Source: Gordoniibacillus kamchatkensis (GTDB lineage: Bacteria; Bacillota; Bacilli; Paenibacillales; NBRC-103111). From it: 64,000 bases of DNA. Positions 9,759-17,999 of this stretch are shown one piece after another. Location: assembly GCF_000829455.1 (NCBI RefSeq), contig NZ_JXAK01000007.1, forward strand, positions 82,533-146,532. Direction: 5' to 3'. The first letter of the stretch is position 1; each line of letters begins with the position of its first letter. A model generated the notes under the pieces. The model was given only the letters and a program-made list of their open reading frames with translations. It did not search any database and was not told the DNA's origin. The translations under genes were made by a program, and so were the position numbers.

Positions 9759-11058
9759 TTACCCGGCTGCGCTCCTAATGCGGCTGTCCGCCTCTTCTGC
9801 TGCGCGGAAACGTTCCTTCCCGAAGAACAGATGGAACAAGATCGAAATGAGCGTATACACGATGGCAGTAATGGTAAATGCGTACGCATAGCCGTAGTAG
9901 GAGCCATAGCGAGCGACGAGTCCGGTGCTGACGGGGGAGGCCAGGAACCAGCCCAAATTGAACACCGCTTCGCCCGAGCTGGACGCGAGTCCGCGCAAGG
10001 AGCGGTCGACGTATTTCATTTTGATCGTATTGTAGAACGGGTTCGCGGCATTCATGAGCGCTTGCCGAAACAAATAGCCGGCGCTCGCCAAGTAAAAATT
10101 CGAGGAATACGCGGTAATGAGCAGAAACGGAATCGAGCCGAGCTGGAGCACGACAACCGCCCTGGCCTCGCCGAGCTTGCGCGCGATCGCCGGCCCGAGC
10201 AAATAAGCGAAAGCCGTAGCGCCTTGCCCGAGCGATACGATAATGCCGATTACCGTCTTGGACGCTTCGAACCGGTCCTCGAAATAGACGTTCAAGTAAG
10301 GAACGATCATGCCCCCAGCGGTGGAGGACAGCAGCCCGAGGAACGCGAACAGGGCGATGACCTGCAGCGACGATTTGTGGTGCTGGGCCGCTTGCCGCAA
10401 GTTCGCCTCCTTCCGCGCGGGCGCCGCTCCGGACTGAGGCTGAACGCCGTCCGCCGAATAGCGCATGACCGGAACGATCCCAAGCGCGGCCGAACCGACG
10501 CCGATCAGCAGCGTGATGCGCAGGCTCAGCACTTCCGGCAGCCCGAACGCATACTGAAACAAATCGCTGAGAAAGCCGCCGAGCACGTTGCCGATGACGC
10601 TCGCGAACATTACGAGGGCCATATTCAGGCTGAACAGATGGACCCGCTGCCCGGGCGAGGAATTGTTCGCCATAAAAGGCAGCACCGTCGCCGACACGAC
10701 CGCTTGCGACATGCCGCCCAGGAAGGCGGTTGCCGCCAGGCCCGATGGGGCAGCGAGCAGCGAGCGCGCCGTCAAAGCGGCCAGCACAAAAAACAGCCCG
10801 AACGAGACGACCCGCTTCGGACCGAATTTGTCGTTCATCATCCCCGCAGATGAGGATGAGAGCGGAAGCGATCGCTGTCATGCCTACCAGGTGGCCTACC
10901 ATCGTCTGATCGTACCCGAGCGCCCGGACGTATAAGTTATAGACGAGCCCGAACATGCTGAGCCCGATGTTCCACACCAGGTTAAACAGCAAAAACAGGC
11001 GTATGTTGCGGCTGTACTGCAGCAGCTGCATTTTCCAATCGTTTAGTAATGTACTCAT
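9759..11058 (-). CDS. MFS transporter, apparent frameshift in a G run
   Basis: Two overlapping frames make one major facilitator protein of about 432 residues. The first 70 residues (IRLFLLFNLVWNIGLSMFG, YNLYVRALGYDQTMVGHLV) end in frame nonsense. At 10842-10845 the coding strand has GGGG where GGG would give ILICGMMNDKFGPKRVV, a proper MFS loop-2/3 motif, continuing through ten more membrane segments to 9759. The second half contains YLFRQALMNAANPFYNTIKM and a duplicated glycine-rich loop. The substrate is not evident. It lies directly upstream of the two-component pair and may be cotranscribed with it. The single extra base is more likely a sequence error than a real lesion, since the rest is conserved. 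Confidence 0.8.
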
Positions 11059-11104
11059 GTCTTAAGAGTAACCGATTTGGGCGCGAAGCGGAATCCTTTT
11101 TTAC

Positions 11105-11557
11105 TCATGCTCTGCCGTGCAGAGTCTCCCATTCCTCCCAAGAGACGATGCCCATCTCGGGCTTAGGCTCGTCGGGCAGCATGGAGATGAATTCCAGACT
11201 GTGTCCGTCCGGGTCCGAAAAGTAGATCGACACCGCAGGCATCCAAGCGAAGACGAACGGATTTTCGTCGCCGTCGTCATGAAAGTTGCGAACTTGCAAG
11301 CCCCGATCCTTCAAATACGGTACAATGACTTTCATATTGTCTATTGAAGTATGGAAGGCAAAATGCTGGCGGACGATTTGGGATGCCTCTTTCTCCCAAA
11401 TGCCGAGCATCGCTTGTCCCCGCCCGCCGATCCAATACAATCGCACGCGGCGACGATCTTCATAAGCGAACTCCAGCCCGAGAACCTTCTCGTAAAATTC
11501 CGCCGACCGCTGCAAATCGGCAACATGAATATGGGTTTCGAAAAGTCCTTGTATCAT
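11105..11557 (-). CDS. VOC (glyoxalase/bleomycin-resistance fold) protein
   Basis: The 150-residue product shows the paired beta-alpha-beta-beta-beta modules of the vicinal oxygen chelate superfamily: FETHIHVADLQRSAEFYEKVLGLE at the N-terminus and VSIYFSDPDGHSLEFI in the second half. H8-type and E-type metal ligands are present (THIHV, GHSLEF). The specific reaction cannot be told; relatives are glyoxalases, dioxygenases and antibiotic-resistance enzymes. An AAGGAGGCG site six bases before the ATG supports the start. It stands alone between the MFS gene and a DMT exporter gene on the same strand. Confidence 0.85.
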   Translation of the reverse strand: MIQGLFETHIHVADLQRSAEFYEKVLGLEFAYEDRRRVRLYWIGGRGQAMLGIWEKEASQIVRQHFAFHTSIDNMKVIVPYLKDRGLQVRNFHDDGDENPFVFAWMPAVSIYFSDPDGHSLEFISMLPDEPKPEMGIVSWEEWETLHGRA

Positions 11558-11655
11558 AGAAACGCCTCCTTCGGATCAAGTGTAAATCACGGCGCTGCCA
11601 ACCGGCATCGGTCGAAAGTCGTACGACCGTTTTCGAGCGCCGTATTCCGATCCGC

Positions 11656-12567
11656 TCAAGCCGCGGTTCCTTTCGTTTGCGAATCTTTCTTTTGCACCCG
11701 ATGAACAAGCTCGTTCGCCGATACACCTGCCAAAATAACGACAATTCCGAGCCATTGCAGCAAGGACGTCTTTTCGTGGAGGAACAAGCCCGAGCAAGCG
11801 ATAACGACCGGAAGCTCGACCGAGCCGAGCATGGCGACAGCGCCGGTGCCGATGCGAGGAGCGCCTTTCGCGAACAAGTACGGCGGGATAATATAGCCGA
11901 ACACGCTTAGCAGCAAAGCCCATAACCACAAGCCGTGGCCAAGGCTGCCGTTCCAAAGAAACTGCGGCGGATATATCAGCAACACCGCCGCTGCGCCGCC
12001 CGTCAGCATCCAGGAGCTGCGCTGCACAGCCGGAACGTTCACGGCCACATGGCCGCTGAAATACATAAAAGCCGTATAGCAAACTGCCGCCAGCAGCCCA
12101 AGCCCTACACCTGTAAGCCGTACGGAAACGGGCGAATGCTCCGCTATGCCGGAAGCAAGCAGCGTCCCCGCCAACACCATAGCGACCGTGATCCACTGGA
12201 TGCGGCCGGGACGCCGCCCATGAACCGCCCATTCCACCGCCATCCCCATCCATACGAACTGGAACAGCAGCAGCACGGCAAGCGAAGCGTCCAGCATCTG
12301 CAAGCTGTAATAGTAAACGACTCCCGTCAGCCCCGTAAACACGCCGCTGCCGATGAGCTTCCAGCGCGTGGCCCAGCCGATTTCCGCACGATCCCGAATT
12401 ATAAGCCGCAGCAGCCACATGATGAGGCAGCCGGCCGCCGCTTGCCCTCCGGTAATTTCCCCTACCGTAAACCCGTCCCGATAACCGAGCTTGACCATTG
12501 TCGACAGAACGCCGTATGAAGCCCCGCCCAGCAGGACGAGCAGGACAGCTTTTCCTTTTTCGTTCAT
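11656..12567 (-). CDS. DMT superfamily (EamA) transporter
   Basis: About ten hydrophobic segments in roughly 303 residues form two EamA repeats, beginning MNEKGKAVLLVLLGGASYGV and with the second repeat starting near LTGVGLGLLAAVCYTAFM. Proteins of this type export amino acids or metabolites, or take up small solutes, by secondary transport. The ATG at 12567 has GGGTGAT five bases upstream and is preferred to the TTG at 12573. No linked pathway suggests a substrate. Confidence 0.85.
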   Translation of the reverse strand: MNEKGKAVLLVLLGGASYGVLSTMVKLGYRDGFTVGEITGGQAAAGCLIMWLLRLIIRDRAEIGWATRWKLIGSGVFTGLTGVVYYYSLQMLDASLAVLLLFQFVWMGMAVEWAVHGRRPGRIQWITVAMVLAGTLLASGIAEHSPVSVRLTGVGLGLLAAVCYTAFMYFSGHVAVNVPAVQRSSWMLTGGAAAVLLIYPPQFLWNGSLGHGLWLWALLLSVFGYIIPPYLFAKGAPRIGTGAVAMLGSVELPVVIACSGLFLHEKTSLLQWLGIVVILAGVSANELVHRVQKKDSQTKGTAA

Positions 12568-12634
12568 TTGCAATCACCCATGATGCCGCATCTTCCTTTC
12601 TGGCAAAGCCCTTACCATTATAAACAAATACAAA

Positions 12635-12677
12635 CAAAAAAGCAGGGCTTCGCCGCTTGCGAAAGGGGAAGCCCTGC
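12635..12677 (-). terminator. Terminator of the carbohydrate operon
   Basis: GCAGGGCTT (12642-12650) pairs with AAGCCCTGC (12669-12677). On the minus strand the hairpin is followed by TTTTTTG. It lies just after the oxidoreductase stop codon and before the DMT gene. Confidence 0.8.
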
Positions 12678-12714
12678 CTTTGCCTATACACGTACGGAAG
12701 CCGGCCGAATCGCT

Positions 12715-13819
12715 TTACCCGTCAAGCGCGTTCCGCGGAAGGTCTGCGGGAAGCGCCGCCGGCCGCCTGCAGCCGCTCTTGACTTCGTAGTGGATGCCCT
12801 GTTCGGAGGACAGGTGGAACCCGTGCATCAATTCCAGAACATGATAGGCCATTTCGCCGCTTGCCCGGTGTTCCCGCCCGTTCCTGATCGCGTAAGCCAT
12901 ATCCACGACGCCGAGCCCGCGGCTGTTTTCCGTAAATCCGTGCGTGAGCGGAATTTCCGCAAAATCGGACTGGTTATGCCGCTTGATCAAAACCGGTCCG
13001 CCGAACGTGTTCGGGTCCGGAACGATCAAGGTGCCGGCGGAGCCGTAAATCTCCATATGCGGCAGGCTGGATCCTTGAATGTCCACGCTCGTAATGATCG
13101 TGCCTACCGCGCCGCCCGCGAAGTCGAGCGTTCCGGCGATATGAGTCGGAACCTCGACCGGTATTTTTTTGCCGTAGTCGATGTCGTTCGTTATCGTCCG
13201 TTCCGGGTAAGTCATTTGCGCCGAGCCGCTGACGCGCCGGACCGGGCCGATCAAATTGACGAGCGCCGTCAAATAGTACGGTCCCATATCGAACATCGGC
13301 CCCGCGCCTACCTGGTACAAAAATCCCGGGTTCGGATGCCAGCTTTCCGGGCCTGATCCCATCATAAATGCGGTAGCCGCGACCGGCTTGCCGATCCAGC
13401 CTTCGTCGATCAGCTTGCGGCACGTTTGAATGCCGCCGCCGAGGAACGTATCGGGGGCCGAACCGACGAGCAAGTTTTTCTCTTTGGCGAGCGCCAATAT
13501 GCGCTGACCGTCTTCCATGCCGATGGCGAGCGGCTTTTCGCCGAACGTATGCTTGCCTGCAGCAAGCGTCCGCAAATGGATGTCCGCATGCGCGCCCGGA
13601 ATCGTCAGATTGATGACGATTTCGATCTCCGGGTCGGCCAGCAGCTCGTCGACGCTGCACGCTTTCGGGATGCCGAATTCCGCCGCCCTTGCGCGCGCTC
13701 TGTCTTGATCCAGATCGGCGCAGGCGACGATGTCGAGAATATCGAACTTCCGCCCCGCTTCGAAATAGATCGGGCTAATGACGCCGCAGCCGATAATGCC
13801 TGCCTTCACTTTTTTTCAT
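12715..13819 (-). CDS. Gfo/Idh/MocA family NAD(P)-dependent oxidoreductase
   Basis: An N-terminal Rossmann fold is seen (AGIIGCGVISPIYF), followed by the family's EKP motif (FGEKPLAIG, about residue 95) and a C-terminal alpha/beta domain with GAGPMFDMGPYYL, which carries the conserved catalytic-type Asp/His region. Such enzymes oxidise or epimerise sugars and inositols. An in-frame GTG at 13809 is available, but a GGAGG site sits ten bases before an ATG at 13819. Reading MKKVKAGIIG from that ATG requires six rather than seven A at 13810-13816, so the start probably contains a one-base homopolymer error. The gene is last in the operon with a TIM-barrel isomerase and a sugar-binding protein. 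Confidence 0.88.
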
Positions 13820-13845
13820 CTTACCCATGCCTCCGTCTTAGCCGC

Positions 13846-14676
13846 TTATGCCCCGAATAATTTGGAAATGTTGCGGTAGCTGATGGCGACGCTTTCCAGC
13901 TGGTTCCGGCTCGACAAATCCTGCTCGACGAACATGTATTTCGCCGCTCCGATTTCCCGCGCCGCGCCGATGATGCCGCCGATATCCAGCACGCCTTCGC
14001 CGACTTCGGCGAAATCGTTCACGTCCACCGATTTGACAAAGCTTTCGAACGTAATTTCCGCGTTGTCTCCGGCCGCCTCCACCAAATTGACCTGCTTGAC
14101 GCCTGCCGGCAAATCTTTCTGATGAACGAGATCGCAGCGGTCGCCAAGCTTCTTCAAATAGGCGATCGGATCGACTCCGCCCCTGACGGCCCAGTACGTG
14201 TCCAGTTCGACTTTGACAAGATCCTTGTCCGTATTTTCGAGAATGATGTCCATAACGTACTCGCCGTCGAACTTCTGGAACTCCTGGTAGTGATTATGGT
14301 AATGGAAGTCGATGCCGCCTTTTTTGTAGGCTTCGCCGTGCCGGTTCAGCACTTGGCAAGCGTCGAGCACGTCCTGCTTGTTTTTAAAGAAAGCGATGCC
14401 GAGACCGATCGAGCTGCAGCCGAGTTCATGGAGATAGGCGATAATATCGTCGTAGCGGTCAAGCGGTCCGATGTGGCTGGAAACGACCTTCATGCCGAGC
14501 GCGTCCAGCCGCTTTCTGAACTCCGTGGCGTTCGGCTCCAGTCCTTCATCGGCATTGTGAATGGCGATTTCCAGGTTTTTGTAGCCGATGGCAGCCACCT
14601 TCTCCAGCGTTCCCCAATAATCTTTTTTCAGCTCGTCGCGTACCGAATAAAGCTGAAGCCCGAATTGCAAACTCAT
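13846..14676 (-). CDS. Sugar phosphate isomerase/epimerase (xylose-isomerase-like TIM barrel)
   Basis: The 276-residue product fits the AP-endonuclease-2/xylose isomerase-like fold: FGLQLYSVRDELKKDY at the start, SSHIGPLDRYDDI, FHYHNHYQEF with histidine ligands, ELDTYWAVRGG and HQKDLPAG, then VEQDLS near the end. Members isomerise or dehydrate sugars and inositol derivatives and often sit with Gfo/Idh dehydrogenases, as here. AGGAGGTAACGACG precedes the ATG. It lies 24 bp downstream of the binding-protein gene, so the two are cotranscribed. Confidence 0.9.
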   Translation of the reverse strand: MSLQFGLQLYSVRDELKKDYWGTLEKVAAIGYKNLEIAIHNADEGLEPNATEFRKRLDALGMKVVSSHIGPLDRYDDIIAYLHELGCSSIGLGIAFFKNKQDVLDACQVLNRHGEAYKKGGIDFHYHNHYQEFQKFDGEYVMDIILENTDKDLVKVELDTYWAVRGGVDPIAYLKKLGDRCDLVHQKDLPAGVKQVNLVEAAGDNAEITFESFVKSVDVNDFAEVGEGVLDIGGIIGAAREIGAAKYMFVEQDLSSRNQLESVAISYRNISKLFGA

Positions 14677-14699
14677 CGTCGTTACCTCCTAATTAGTAG

Positions 14700-16010
14700 T
14701 TATCGCGATTTCATTTTGTCCCATGCGGCTTGGAACTCGGCGAGCATTTGCTCGCTGGAAATTTTTTGTGCGATATATTTCTGCATCGATGCTCCGAACT
14801 CCTGCGCGGCCCCGTCGGGGAATTTCGCCCAATGCCAGCCGAGCACTTTGCCCTTGTCGATGTATTGCTGCACCGCTGCGCTAAGCGGCCCGATATCGGC
14901 CGGGTTCGCCTTGATGTTCGAGAACGCCGGTATGAATTTGAATTCCTTGGTCAAATATTTTTGGCCGGCTTCCGAGCTGACGAGCCAGTTCAGAAACTCT
15001 TTCGCTTCGTTTTTGACCGGGGATTTGTTGTAGATGACCCAGTTGTTGGCCGGGCCGACGAACAGCTTGTCGTTCATCTTCTCGTCGTCGTTGATCGGCA
15101 TCGGCATAATGCCGACGTTCATGCCCGGGCTCAGCTTATCCAGCACCGGCTGCAGCCAGTTGCCGCCTTGGTTGATAGCCCCTTTGCCGGTGGCGAACAT
15201 CGTCGTCGCGTTGTTGTAATCCGTCGTTAAGGCGTTTTTGTTGCCGTATTTGATGTCGAGGTCGAACAGATGGACCCAGTCTTTAAAAATCGCATTATCC
15301 GTAAACTTGGCCGAGCCGTCGTTCAGCCCCTTAATAAACGCATTAGGGTCGGGCTGTTTGGCAAACGCGTTGTCAATAGCATGGAATCCGAGTCCGAACC
15401 AGTTGTCGAACGTGTTGACGAACGGCTGCATGCCTGCCGCTTGAAGCTTTTTCGCCGCGTCCTCCAGCTGCGTTAACGTCTTCGGCGGCTCGGTAATGCC
15501 GGCTTTGGCGAACATATCTTTGTTGTATACGAAGCCCAGCCCTTCGAGTCCGACCGGCATGCCGTACACTTTGCCGTTTCTCGTCATCGGCTCTTTGGCG
15601 ATCGCGATTTCGTCTTTCACCCAAGGCTGGTCCGACAAGTCTTCCAAATATTCCAGCCACGGGTCCATCTGCTTGTAGCCTTCGTTGTTGAAAATATCGG
15701 GCATTTCGCCGGAGGCGAACCGCGCCTTCAATTGCGTGTTGTAATCGTCGCCGCCGAGCACCGTATCGATTTGCAGCTTGACGCCGGGATGCGTTTTCTC
15801 GTATTCCTCTTTCAGCTTGTTGAACTGCTCGGCGATTTCCACCTTGAAGTTCATAATTTTGATCGTGACCGCTTTCCCCGGTTTGTCCGGCCCCTTCGCC
15901 GCGTTTGCCTGCGCATTGGCGCCGCTTCCCGGCTCCGCCTTGCTGCCGCACCCGGCCATCAAAGAGCCCGACACCGCTATAGCACCCAAGACCGAAATCC
16001 ATTTTCTCAT
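14700..16010 (-). CDS. Sugar ABC transporter substrate-binding lipoprotein
   Basis: The start MRKWISVLGAIAVSGSLMAG leads to lipobox cysteine 21 (LMAGC). The body is a family 1 binding protein: VTIKIMNFKVEIAEQFNKL, ARFASGEMPDIF, YGMPVGLEGLGFVYNKDMF, and a conserved FLNWLVSSEAGQKYL near the C-terminus. It should deliver a carbohydrate to the two permeases encoded just upstream. No dedicated ATPase gene is present, as is common in this group, where a shared MsmX-type ATPase serves several transporters. The ATG at 16010 is preceded by AGGGGAG. The upstream gap contains a copy of the 26-bp motif that also precedes the kinase gene. Confidence 0.92.
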   Translation of the reverse strand: MRKWISVLGAIAVSGSLMAGCGSKAEPGSGANAQANAAKGPDKPGKAVTIKIMNFKVEIAEQFNKLKEEYEKTHPGVKLQIDTVLGGDDYNTQLKARFASGEMPDIFNNEGYKQMDPWLEYLEDLSDQPWVKDEIAIAKEPMTRNGKVYGMPVGLEGLGFVYNKDMFAKAGITEPPKTLTQLEDAAKKLQAAGMQPFVNTFDNWFGLGFHAIDNAFAKQPDPNAFIKGLNDGSAKFTDNAIFKDWVHLFDLDIKYGNKNALTTDYNNATTMFATGKGAINQGGNWLQPVLDKLSPGMNVGIMPMPINDDEKMNDKLFVGPANNWVIYNKSPVKNEAKEFLNWLVSSEAGQKYLTKEFKFIPAFSNIKANPADIGPLSAAVQQYIDKGKVLGWHWAKFPDGAAQEFGASMQKYIAQKISSEQMLAEFQAAWDKMKSR

Positions 16011-16088
16011 CGCAACCTGCTCCCCTCTTATGTTTGTTGCACTACACTGCCATTCTAGGGTAATTTCGCAAACGCCTACACTCATCGC

Positions 16089-16114
16089 TTTGACTATTTA
16101 GGTGGACAAATTTG
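16089..16114. promoter_or_regulatory. Candidate operator, copy 1 (TTTGA-N5-TAGGTGGACAA-W-TTTG)
   Basis: TTTGA, five variable bases, then TAGGTGGACAA and ATTTG read on the plus strand. The same arrangement recurs at 17924-17949. This copy lies between the permease and binding-protein genes, about 80 bp before the latter's start. It is a likely binding site for the linked AraC-type regulator (inference). Confidence 0.5.
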
Positions 16115-16128
16115 CGTACCTGTTGCGG

Positions 16129-16962
16129 TTATCCTTTCACCGCGCCCGCCGTAATGCCTTGTATGATATGCCTTTGCAGGGCGAGGAAAAACGCGAGAAT
16201 CGGTGCGATACCCATCACGAGCGCCGCCAGCGCCAAATCCCATTGCTGCATATATTGGCCGAACAGCGAGTTCGTCGCCAGCTGGATCGTTTGCAGCTGC
16301 GGCTTTTGCAAAACGAGAAGCGGCAGCAAGAAATCGTTCCACATCCACAAGCTTTGCAGCACGACGACGGTCACGGTCATCGACTTCAGGAGCGGAAACA
16401 CAATCCGCCAAAAAATTCCATACGGGGTGCAGCCGTCGATAAGAGCCGACTCCTCGATTTCCTGCGGTATCGATTTCATAAAGCCGTGGTACAAGAAAAT
16501 CGTAAAGGAGGCGCCAAGGCCTGTATAGCAGAAAATAATGCCGGGTAGGCTATTCAAAAAGTGCAGCCAGTTGCCGACCTTGACGAGCGGAATCATGATC
16601 GTTTGAAACGGGACGACCATCGAGGCGATAAACAGCGAAAACAAGATCCGGTTCGTTCTGCTCGGATAACGAAGCAGCCGGTACGCCGCCAGCGACGAGA
16701 CGACGACCATGCAAATGTCGCTGAACGCCGTAATCACAATCGAATTGCGCAGCGCGCGGGGAAACTTCAGCACGTCCCAGGCCCGCGCGTAATTGTGCCA
16801 ATCGAGGCTTTTCGGCAAGCCGGACGTATCCGCGAGCAGCTCCGCGAAGCTCTTGAACGAATTGGCGACGACAAAATAGAACGGCGCGAGGAACAAGGCG
16901 GCGACGAGCACGACGGCGATTTCGGAGGCGAGCAATTTCCATCCGTACGGCTTCGCATTCAT
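16129..16962 (-). CDS. Sugar ABC transporter permease (MalG-type)
   Basis: The 277-residue product begins MNAKPYGWKLLASEIAVVL and has six membrane helices. The EAA loop is EIEESALIDGCTPYGIFWRI near residue 195, which docks on the ATPase. The C-terminal end HIIQGITAGAVKG is typical of MalG-like permeases. Its ATG shares one base with the TGA of the preceding permease gene (TGATG), so translation is coupled. With the partner permease it forms the translocation channel for the binding protein encoded downstream. Confidence 0.93.
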   Translation of the reverse strand: MNAKPYGWKLLASEIAVVLVAALFLAPFYFVVANSFKSFAELLADTSGLPKSLDWHNYARAWDVLKFPRALRNSIVITAFSDICMVVVSSLAAYRLLRYPSRTNRILFSLFIASMVVPFQTIMIPLVKVGNWLHFLNSLPGIIFCYTGLGASFTIFLYHGFMKSIPQEIEESALIDGCTPYGIFWRIVFPLLKSMTVTVVVLQSLWMWNDFLLPLLVLQKPQLQTIQLATNSLFGQYMQQWDLALAALVMGIAPILAFFLALQRHIIQGITAGAVKG

Positions 16963-17843
16963 CACATCTCCACCTCCCGCTTCTTCGTGATCGATACTTG
17001 CACCATCGTAATGACGGTGACGACGACGAAAAAGATAAACGCTTTGGCCGTTCCCAGACCGTAACGGTTGTTTTTGAACGCCTCGTAATAAATGTTCATC
17101 GCGACCGATTGCGACGATTTGAACGGGCCGCCCTGCGTTAACGAAAAGTTCAGATCGAACGATTTGAACGTCCACGAGATGCTCAGGAACAGGCAGACGG
17201 TCACGGCCGGCATGATGAGCGGCAATATGATCGTGCGCAATATTTGCCAGCCTGTCGCGCCGTCGATCGCAGCCGCCTCCAGCATATCGCTCGGAACGTT
17301 CGTCAGGCCGGCGATGTAAATGACCATCAAATACCCCGCTCCTTGCCATACGCTGACGATGACAAGCCCCCAGAAAGCCGTTGCTTCCGTACTGAGCCAC
17401 GCCAGTTTGAAAAATCCGATGCCCGTTGCTTGTCCGATCGCCGGAAAGCTTTGCGTCAAAATAAACCGCCAAATAAACCCGAGCAGCAGGCCGCCGAGCA
17501 CGTTCGGCATAAAAAAGACGGTGCGCAGCACATTGCGCGTTTTCATCGGCTTCGACAGCAAATAAGCGATCGCGAAGCCGAGCGCGTTGCTGATGGCGAC
17601 GACGGCAACGGTAAACCGGGCCGTGAACCAAAACGATCGGCCGAAATCGGGATCGTCGGTCAAAATCGTTTTGTAGTTTTGCAGCTGCACCCACCCGATA
17701 TGGCTGGATACGCCGTTCCAATTGGTGAACGAATAATACAGGCCGAGCAAAAACGGCACTACCATGACAACGGCGTACACGAGCAGAGCGGGTCCCAAAA
17801 AGACCGTCTGTTGAATAGGTTGCGATGTCAACCATCTTCTCAC
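16962..17843 (-). CDS. Sugar ABC transporter permease (MalF/UgpA-type)
   Basis: The product is a six-helix permease of about 293 residues: FLGPALLVYAVVMVVPFLLG at the first helix, YYSFTNWNGVS after it, and an EAA loop DMLEAAAIDGATGWQILRTI near residue 190. It is the first gene of the carbohydrate transport operon and is divergent from the kinase gene. The GTG at 17843 (MRRWLTSQPIQQ) is chosen; a TTG nine bases further up is also possible, with the GGGGGG site lying five bases before the TTG and ten before the GTG. Confidence 0.92.
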   Translation of the reverse strand: MRRWLTSQPIQQTVFLGPALLVYAVVMVVPFLLGLYYSFTNWNGVSSHIGWVQLQNYKTILTDDPDFGRSFWFTARFTVAVVAISNALGFAIAYLLSKPMKTRNVLRTVFFMPNVLGGLLLGFIWRFILTQSFPAIGQATGIGFFKLAWLSTEATAFWGLVIVSVWQGAGYLMVIYIAGLTNVPSDMLEAAAIDGATGWQILRTIILPLIMPAVTVCLFLSISWTFKSFDLNFSLTQGGPFKSSQSVAMNIYYEAFKNNRYGLGTAKAFIFFVVVTVITMVQVSITKKREVEM

Positions 17844-17923
17844 TGCAAGCAAGCCCCCCTATCCAGAATGTTGATCACACACCCTCATTGTATCGGCGGC
17901 ATCCCGCAATGCCCACTCAGTAA

Positions 17924-17949
17924 TTTGAGAACATAGGTGGACAATTTTG
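17924..17949. promoter_or_regulatory. Candidate operator, copy 2, in the divergent promoter region
   Basis: TTTGA, five variable bases, TAGGTGGACAA, TTTTG, in the same plus-strand orientation as the copy at 16089-16114; 20 of the 21 fixed positions agree. It lies between the permease gene (minus) and the kinase gene (plus), where a regulator could control both directions. Confidence 0.5.
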
Positions 17950-17999
17950 ACTAGCCGATGCTAAGATGTAAGCGATAACAACAGGAGGAGACATCATGC

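Noticed and set aside
16129..17835. 568-codon minus-strand frame joining two permease genes
   Set aside because: Its first half is out of frame with the MalF-type permease; the real MalG-type gene starts at 16962 with a TGATG overlap.
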